From the NCBI GenBank assembly GCA_024196135.1, contig JAMQCK010000945.1, positions 1 through 13,644 on the forward strand: a DNA stretch of 13,644 nt. The letters run 5' to 3'. The notes under the pieces were generated by a model. That model was not told the origin of the DNA, searched no databases, and saw only the letters and a list, made by a program, of their open reading frames with translations. The position numbers were made by a program, and so were the translations under genes. This DNA comes from Pleurotus ostreatus/Saccharomyces cerevisiae fusant. Taxonomy: Eukaryota; Opisthokonta. Positions 8,198 to 13,644 of this stretch are shown here, in pieces (position 1 is the first letter of the stretch; each line of letters starts with the position of its first letter).

Positions 8198-10281
8198 ATG
8201 CATACGACAGCGACGCTCTTTCTGAAGACGCTTGCCGACTGCGGCATTCCGCATGCCTTCGTGAACTGGGGCTCAGACCACCCGGCGCTGCTCGAGGAGC
8301 TCGAGCGCGAGCGGGTTGAGGAGGGGCAGACGGCGGTCGAGATCGTGACTTGTCCGAGTGAGATGGCCGCGTTAAGCGCGGCGCAGGGATACGGGCAGGC
8401 ATGCGGGAAGCCCGCAGCAGTAATTGTGCATACAGATGTCGGGACGCAGGTGAGATTGCTTGCCTACTTTGTGCGCCTGAGAGTGTCTGATGGGGTATGC
8501 TAGTCGCTCGCAGGCGCGGTGCATAATGCAGACAAGAGTCGGACGCCCGTACTGATATTTGCGGGCGCGTCACCGTCAGTAGTCGACCAGAATGGGGTCA
8601 GAGGAGGAAGAAATGAGTGGAATATGTATACCCAGGGTGCGTATCGCGGCTTTCGAACTTGATCTGAGCTGACGATGACGATGAACAGACATACACGACC
8701 AACCTGCCATTGTCCGGCAGTACATGCGCTTTACAGCGCAGATTGATACCCCCAAGAATACTCCACAAATGGTTCGGCGCGCACTTCAGATGTAGGCCTC
8801 ATTCTCGCCCAGATCAGGGCGTTGCTGATACTGTTCGAAGTTGCACGAGCGAACCCCAAGGTCCCGTATACCTCTGGGCGCGCCGCCAAGTCATGGAAGC
8901 AGAAATCGAGGAGACTTCGCTTATCGCTTCCTTCGGCATGCACCATTGGCCACCTATCGAGCCTCCCGCCCTCTCGGAATCCGTTGCCAAACGCGTTGCG
9001 CAAGCCTTATCCAGCGCCCAGTCGCCCCTCATCGTCACCTCACACCTCGGCCGAAATCCCGCCGCGGTAGACTCCCTCCTCGCGCTCTCCATGCTTCTTG
9101 CCCTTCCCATCGTCGCCACCTGTCCGACTGTAGTCAATACTCCCTTCTCGCACCCATACTTTTGCAAGATCACCTACCTCCAGCCGGGTACGCACTGCGC
9201 ACTCATCCGTCGCGCAGACGTCATTCTCGTCCTCGACGCGGATATCGCATGGATCCCCGCCACGGGCGAGGTCCCGAACGCCCTCGCGCGTATATTTGTA
9301 CTGAACAGCGCGGACCCGCTGAACACGAATGTCGGGTACTGGCACCTCGATGCAGAGCTCGTCGCGAAAGTCGACGCGGCGACCGCGCTCGAGCAGATAT
9401 TCACGGAGGTACGCGCGCTCGACGAGGTCGCGCGCGACGTGGGCAAGCCGATTCTGCGCACCAAAGCCGTGCTCGACCGCGGGAAGCGCAAAGCGAAGAT
9501 GCACGGGGACTACATCGCCGCGCTCGATGCGGCGGAGGCGCGTATTGAGGGGCTGAGCGTGCCAAACGTGCTGGGGACGCTGAGGCGGTTGCTGGAGGGC
9601 AAGCGGGCGCTGGTGCTAAATGAGGGGGTATCGAACTACCCGGCGGTGTGGGAGCATCTACGACCGGAGGTGCCATGGAGCCACTACACGTCGGGCGGAT
9701 CGAGTTTGGGATGGGCGCTGGGAGCGGCGGTCGGGGTGCATTTGGGGAAGACGGTTGCAGCGGTGACCGGGGATGAGACGGCGCGGTTCGACATCGTCGT
9801 TGCGGTTGTAGGGGACGGCTCATTCGTCTTCGGCGCGCCGAGTGCGAGTTACTGGATGGCGAGGCGATATGATACCGTGCGTAGTGTCTCTCTAATGCGT
9901 CGGTTAAGGTCCTGAGGCCGTGCCAGCCATACCTCACTATCGTCCTCAACAACGGCGGGTGGAAGGTGCGTATTGTTCATACCTGTTTCCTTGCTTTTGC
10001 TTACTTTCTTTGAGACCCCTGGGCTATCCATGCTCGGCGTACATCCCTCTGGATATGGATCCAGGGCCGCTAGCGCCGAGCGCCTCTCCTTGGGCTTCGG
10101 TCCAGATTGCCCGGACTACGCCCAAATCGCCGTCGCTGCGTCGGGGAATACTGCCTGGGGGCGGCGCGTTGCGGGTGATACTTCGATGGACGAGTTGAAG
10201 AGGCATCTGTCGGAGGCGATCTCAGTGGTGGTGGAAGAGGGGCGATGTGCCGTTCTGGATGTACAAATCGAGAAGATCTGA
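8198..10281 (+). CDS. Thiamine-diphosphate enzyme, benzoylformate decarboxylase-like
   Basis: Exons 8198-8449, 8504-8636, 8689-8791, 8841-9876, 9927-9965 and 10015-10281 total 1830 nt (609 aa), about the normal length for three-domain ThDP enzymes. The N-terminal pyrimidine-binding domain has WGSDHPALLEEL and CPSEMAALSAAQGYGQ, where Glu55 is the expected activating glutamate. His78 in VIVHTDVGTQ follows at the same 23-residue spacing as Glu47/His70 of benzoylformate decarboxylase. A middle domain follows (SPLIVTSHLGRNP, then RADVILVLDAD). The C-terminal domain has the cofactor/Mg motif GDGS (487-490) and NNGGW (516-520), then MLGVHPSGYGSRA. The family catalyses decarboxylation or ligation of 2-keto acids. 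The histidine at 78 argues against acetohydroxyacid synthase, which usually has Ser/Thr-Gly-Pro there. The substrate is unknown. No targeting peptide is obvious, so it is probably cytosolic. ATG 8198 was chosen because the family similarity starts right after it; the frame stays open upstream to 8093. Confidence 0.92.
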
Positions 10282-10566
10282 GTGTCGGTGGGGATGGCGT
10301 TCTTAGGGCTATAGGGAGTGTACGCGAGGTATGTTTGAATGTGTTATATCTCCAGCGCTTCAATGCTTTCCTGAAGCTGTGACTCTAGCCATAGACGCCT
10401 ACTATCCTGGGACATGAACGCCGCAGATGGGTGCTCAGCTACGGTGGCTGTCTGGCGCTAGGCATTGGCCGAACGCCACATACAGATAGTTGTCGCGCAA
10501 CACAGCGGTGCCTCTATGAGGGCCGTCGTTGATTCCGTCGCTCCAAGATGTTCGATGCATGCCCTC
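10282..10566. other. Intergenic region
   Basis: This region lies between the stop of the ThDP enzyme and the TATA box of the decayed ISG12-like copy. I see no gene, repeat or structured element. It should contain the 3' untranslated region of the enzyme transcript. Confidence 0.6.
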
Positions 10567-10573
10567 TATATAA
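10567..10573 (+). promoter_or_regulatory. TATA box before ISG12-like copy 2
   Basis: A clean TATATAA lies 53 nt before ATG 10626. Initiation about 30 nt downstream would make that ATG the first one in the transcript, with the ATG at 10583 lying upstream of it. This suggests the damaged copy may still have, or once had, a working promoter. Confidence 0.5.
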
Positions 10574-10582
10574 GCGCTCGGG

Positions 10583-11315
10583 GTGCGGACGACGGCGCTT
10601 AACGTCCTTGCGCCTGGCATTGACGATGAAGGCTCCTGCTTCGTTCTTGTTCTTGTTCTCTATGGGATTGCCGTAGTCCTGCTGCTCGGCTTGAGCGTGA
10701 GGTCTGTGGCCGCGCTTGGCTTTCCACCCGACTTTACGGGATACCTGTCCGCATATGGGGCACATGGACGCTGGTACGGATTGTGGCGATCACAGGTGCG
10801 TCCTCACCGTTCCGCTACCTCTACGCAATCGCCCAACTGATCCTGTACAGGCGATCTGCATGAGAAACACGAAGTGCTCTTCGACATTCTTGCTCTTCCT
10901 TGTACTGCTCTCATCATTCCAGAGGGCTGGATCTTGGACCGTCTGCTCGGCATGTTGGGCTTCGGGCCTGCGGGTCCCGTCAAAGGTATGTTTCGTCTGC
11001 TTGTTTCCGTTCGTGTGGATCCACACTGAAAGCGCGCTTAGGATCTTCTGCCCCAAGTCCAAGTCCTCAGCCAAAACCTGTCCTATCAGCCCAGCCCTGT
11101 CGACACCTCCTAAGACGGTGGAAGTTAGTACTCCTCGCCAGGAAGAGGTACCATCTGCGCCAGTTCAAGAGAGCGTGCTGTGCGAAGGAATATTGACTCC
11201 TCCACTCGCACTTTCCCCGATAGGACTCGAAGGATTTCCCGCTTTGTCGCTGGAGGACTTTCTCTCCATACTGCCCAACCCGGACAGCTTTTCATACGCG
11301 TTGGCTTTCCCCTAG
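10583..11315 (+). pseudogene. Decayed second copy of the ISG12-like gene
   Basis: The exon at 10851-10985 is 135 nt, the same length as exon 4 of the intact gene at 6601-6735, and has the same phase. Its 44 encoded residues after the junction Gly share 32 identities with it, including IIPEGWIL and RLLGMLGFGPAGPVK. The preceding LVRIVAITG segment and its donor at 10796 are also kept. The remainder is broken. ATG 10626 starts MKAPASFLFLFSMGLP and meets a TAG at once. A second frame continues the signal peptide and mature N-terminus (VVLLLGL, then ALGFPPDFTGYL). The ISG12 part is in a third frame with no ATG. The helical domain of about 140 residues is missing. After the 10986 donor, two acceptors are possible: 11041 gives an early stop at 11196, and 11070 opens a Pro/Glu-rich tail to TAG 11315. 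No splice choice reconnects the N-terminus with the ISG12 frame. A sequencing error or an unseen exon remains possible. Confidence 0.7.
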
Positions 11316-11603
11316 CCTTAGCAGAAGGGGTGCATATATGCGCGGCCTGGCGTCAAGCCCAACCGCAACGGACTTCGATTCGCTGCCGCTGGAACCTACA
11401 ATCAATCGTCCACGCAAGCCTCACACTTTTGCCATCATAGGGGACATTTAGGTCCTGTATCATGTAGATAACAAGGTATATATACATGCCCATTCGTTCT
11501 TCGGGAGTAGTAGAAGGTAGTGCTCATGCGAGATCCCCACGAAGTTGTGACGTCCCGGGCCAGGCTGAATGTCACGCTGGTAACTCTTTGTTCTTGACCA
11601 TCC
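11316..11603. other. Upstream region of the BTB gene
   Basis: This 288-nt gap holds the 3' end of the decayed ISG12 copy and the promoter of the BTB gene, including the TATA-like site at 11477. No other feature was recognised. Confidence 0.5.
11477..11484 (+). promoter_or_regulatory. TATA-like element of the BTB gene
   Basis: TATATATA lies 127 nt before the ATG at 11604. With initiation about 30-40 nt downstream, the leader would be about 90 nt. An ATG at 11486 lies very close to the box and probably upstream of the start of transcription. Confidence 0.4.
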
Positions 11604-12673
11604 ATGGATCTCGCTGCTCACGACGTCTCTGCACACAACTTGCCTTCGCCTTCTCCAGGTCCTCCCTCAAACAAGCGCCGCCGGGTGGAATCCGACGATG
11701 CGGGGGATACCTTTACTCAGGCGACGCGCCACCCTCGGTTTTGGTATCACGACGGTTCAATCGTCCTGCACGTTGAGAATACCCTCTTTCGTGTGCACCA
11801 ATCTGTCCTCTCCCTCCACTCAGAAGTCTTCGCCGACATGCTCGCTGTCCCACAGCCCGTCGGAGAGGACCAGTTAGAAGGATGTCATATCGTCCGCTTG
11901 CACGATGACACTGCTCTCGACTGGGAGAAGCTTCTGGTCGTCCTGTACGACGCACTGTACGTCCCTTGCACCCTTCCCTCTGTCTATATCTAATCCAGCA
12001 GCCGCGCAGCCATCTGGAGAAGTTTCAACCACCCAAAGACCACACTCGTGCGAACATAGCCTTTCTCCCCGGCCTCCTGCGCATTTCTACCAAGTATCGA
12101 TTCCGCGCCTTCCGCCAGAAGGCCATCTCCATCCTCACTACGCTCTTCTCGTCCGATTTCCCGCCTGAAGACGCGTGCAAGTGGAAGCCCTCCTTCGCGA
12201 TCGAAGTCATCCAGATTGCGCGCCAAGTCAACATCCTCGAGGTCCTCCCCTACGCGTACCTCTGCCTCACCGATGCTCTCAAGGACTCCGACGACATCTA
12301 CAAGCTCCCGCAGCTCGACTGGATGGACAAGACCGCGGCGCTGTCCGGCATGGTCGGCGTCGCGCAGGAACAGGCGAAGCACATGTTCCCCTTCGTTTTC
12401 AACCAGCAGCGGGCTCCGGGCTGTAATGGCGTGGGGCCCACCGGCGGCGCATGCGTCCTACTGCACTTCAAGCGCGTGCGGGACCAGCCACATAAAACGT
12501 GGTGGTTCTATCCAGTCCAGTGGGGGAAGATGGGCGTCTGTCAAGCGTGCGAGGCTCCGATGCGTAGCACATATAATGAAGGTCGAGCGAAGGTGTGGGA
12601 GATGCTCCCGAAGCTGTTCTGCCTGGCGGATAGCTGGGAGGACCTCAAACGAATACAGAATTATGATGGGTAG
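11604..12673 (+). CDS. BTB/POZ domain protein, basidiomycete type
   Basis: Two exons, 11604-11956 and 12010-12673, total 1017 nt (338 aa). The 53-nt intron uses a GTACGT donor and the third nearby AG (GCGCAG) as acceptor; only that choice keeps the frame and gives LYDALHLEKF. The ATG has a good CCATGG context. Residues about 14-27 contain a basic NKRRRVE patch after a Pro/Ser-rich stretch, a possible nuclear signal. The BTB fold runs from about 46 to 160: FWYHDGSIVLHVENTLFRVH, then VLSLHSEVFADML, then LLVVLYDAL and LRISTKYRFRAFRQKAI. BTB domains mediate dimerisation and Cullin-3 binding; large families with this N-terminal BTB occur in mushroom-forming fungi, mostly without known function. 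The C-terminal half has Cys256, Cys266 and a CQAC motif (295-298), plus conserved-looking Trp residues, possibly a small metal site (inferred). It ends in a KLFCLADSWEDLKR segment. Confidence 0.88.
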
Positions 12674-13198
12674 GAGCTCTTTTGCGCTCTCCGGCTTGTA
12701 GTTGACTTCGTCTTCGCAGCTGATGCCTCTCTTTACGACCTTCCGATTCGCGAATAATCGCGTTCGCGCCGTCCGAATCAAGCCCCCTCAATTCATCTCG
12801 CTCGGGCTTCTTAGCTTCGACTTAGAAGTTCTACGACATTCATGACAATCTCGATTCCCTCCTTCGCATCTCTTCTATCACGCTACGAATATTCAATGGA
12901 CGGAAATGCTTGGACTGACACGCCTGCCGTTTCTTGGAAGATCAGGCGACCTCTTGCGTGTTGACTCTTCTCTTGCCCACGCGTGCATAGCTCGCGCGGA
13001 CGATACACGTACGCCTCATTACTTATGAGATTGCTGTAGACTCATGTTGTATGCTTGAACGCCTCGGGCCCCAAATCGAACGTGCCAAGGACCACTGCGT
13101 TGCGCGTCTTCCGCCGACCACGACATCCTCAAGAGTCAGGCTGAACAAGTTCAACATGCATCGGATCGCTTTTCCGGCCGCGAGGTCATCAACACGAC
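12674..13198. other. Intergenic region between convergent genes
   Basis: About 520 nt lies between the BTB stop and the stop of the possible minus-strand gene at the right edge. No gene, repeat or RNA motif was recognised. It should hold two facing 3' untranslated regions if the right-edge gene is real. Confidence 0.5.
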
Positions 13199-13629
13199 TC
13201 AGGCAGGCCAAACTTGGGACCGGGGTTCTTCGAGGTCTGGGTTCGCCGCCTCGCAATAGACACGACCCTGCTGGGACCCTGCTTTGCGCACAGGCGGCCT
13301 CAGGAACTCGCCGATTGCCGTAAAATCGCGCGGAGACCGCGCAGTATCCTCTCGCAGCCTCGCGTATCGCAGGCCATCGATTGCACGCCTACTTCTCGCT
13401 TGAGGACATGTCTGGGCAGGTGGACCACGGACGAACTCGAACCAGCGCCGGTACTCCTTCAACGAGGCGCTCGTGATTTTTTCCGTCTCTCCGGATGACG
13501 GCTCGTGGCGCGCGGAAGGGAAGGCCTGATGCAATATGTCATTTTGCGCCTCGATCAACTTCCATTGAACTTGAAGAACAGGATGCTCGCTTGTGGGCTT
13601 GTCGCCTTCTACTTGGCGCTCGGTCGAGC
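13199..13629 (-). CDS. Possible 3' exon of an unknown gene (partial)
   Basis: On the minus strand a frame is open for about 144 codons, from just after a TGA at 13631-13633 to a stop at 13199-13201. It has no internal ATG, so if real it is a terminal exon whose start lies beyond the window. An AG at 13631-13630 could be its acceptor. The translation has a plausible soluble-protein look, with a Glu/Gln-rich start (ERQVEGDKPTSEHPVLQVQW), then SLKEYRRWFEFVRG and an Arg-rich middle. GC-rich third positions resemble the confirmed genes. No family was recognised, and the second half may contain an unrecognised intron or be non-coding. Confidence 0.3.
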
Positions 13630-13644
13630 CTCAATCTCGAGGAC

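Noticed and set aside
8841..9548. 235-codon plus-strand frame inside the ThDP gene
   Set aside because: It overlaps exon 4 of the enzyme in another frame and is an Arg/Pro/His-rich shadow. The enzyme frame has clear family motifs.
9401..9952. 183-codon minus-strand frame opposite the ThDP gene
   Set aside because: Antisense shadow of a GC-rich exon, Pro/Arg/Ser rich, with no domain.
8198..10281. Calling the enzyme acetolactate synthase
   Set aside because: The N-terminal active-site segment reads VIVHTDVG with a histidine where acetohydroxyacid synthases normally have a Ser/Thr-Gly-Pro segment, so only a general ThDP-enzyme call with decarboxylase-like features is justified.
12216..12701. 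161-codon plus-strand frame overlapping the BTB gene
   Set aside because: Ser/Arg-rich alternative frame of BTB exon 2. The BTB frame is supported by domain motifs and splicing.
1..13644. tRNA genes, CRISPR arrays, prokaryotic operons or viral genes
   Set aside because: No B-box-like GGTTCGANTCC in a cloverleaf context, no spaced direct repeats of CRISPR type, and no phage, viral or bacterial-type gene cluster was found.

Overview
The window looks like nuclear DNA from a filamentous basidiomycete, probably an Agaricomycete. Genes are broken by many short introns (mostly 48-110 nt, GT...AG). There is a BTB/POZ protein of the basidiomycete-expanded type and a secreted ISG12-like protein of a kind common in mushroom-forming fungi. 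I rebuilt five spliced genes by hand. In each, the exon lengths sum to an exact multiple of three and family motifs continue across the junctions, which is the main support for the models. No tRNA, rRNA, CRISPR array or bacterial-type operon was seen.

Layout: (1) 1-447, a short non-autonomous inverted-repeat transposon (MITE-like), whose left end lies at or just beyond the window edge. (2) 629-2411, minus strand, a six-exon major-facilitator transporter of the monocarboxylate-transporter-like type (480 aa). (3) 2412-4321, a 1.9-kb stretch with no recognisable gene, holding weak traces of a small spliced minus-strand transcript and a 9-bp tandem repeat. (4) 4322-5415, minus strand, a four-exon basic nucleolar-type protein resembling CCDC137 (275 aa). 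(5) 5416-5769, a divergent promoter region. (6) 5770-7046, plus strand, a five-exon secreted ISG12/IFI6-type protein (296 aa) with a 12-nt microexon and a five-copy 17-bp repeat in its last intron. (7) 7047-8197, no gene seen. (8) 8198-10281, plus strand, a six-exon thiamine-diphosphate enzyme (609 aa) resembling benzoylformate decarboxylase. (9) 10567-11315, plus strand, a second, damaged ISG12-like copy. (10) 11604-12673, plus strand, a two-exon BTB/POZ protein (338 aa). (11) 13199 to the right edge, a possible 3' exon of a minus-strand gene.

The genes do not form an obvious pathway. The clearest local history is duplication of the ISG12-like gene: the intact and decayed copies flank the ThDP enzyme. 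I found no convincing evidence of a new multigene system. The most interesting points are the decayed ISG12 paralogue, the 12-nt microexon, the MITE, the mixed active-site signature of the ThDP enzyme, and the unexplained 2.4-4.3 kb region.
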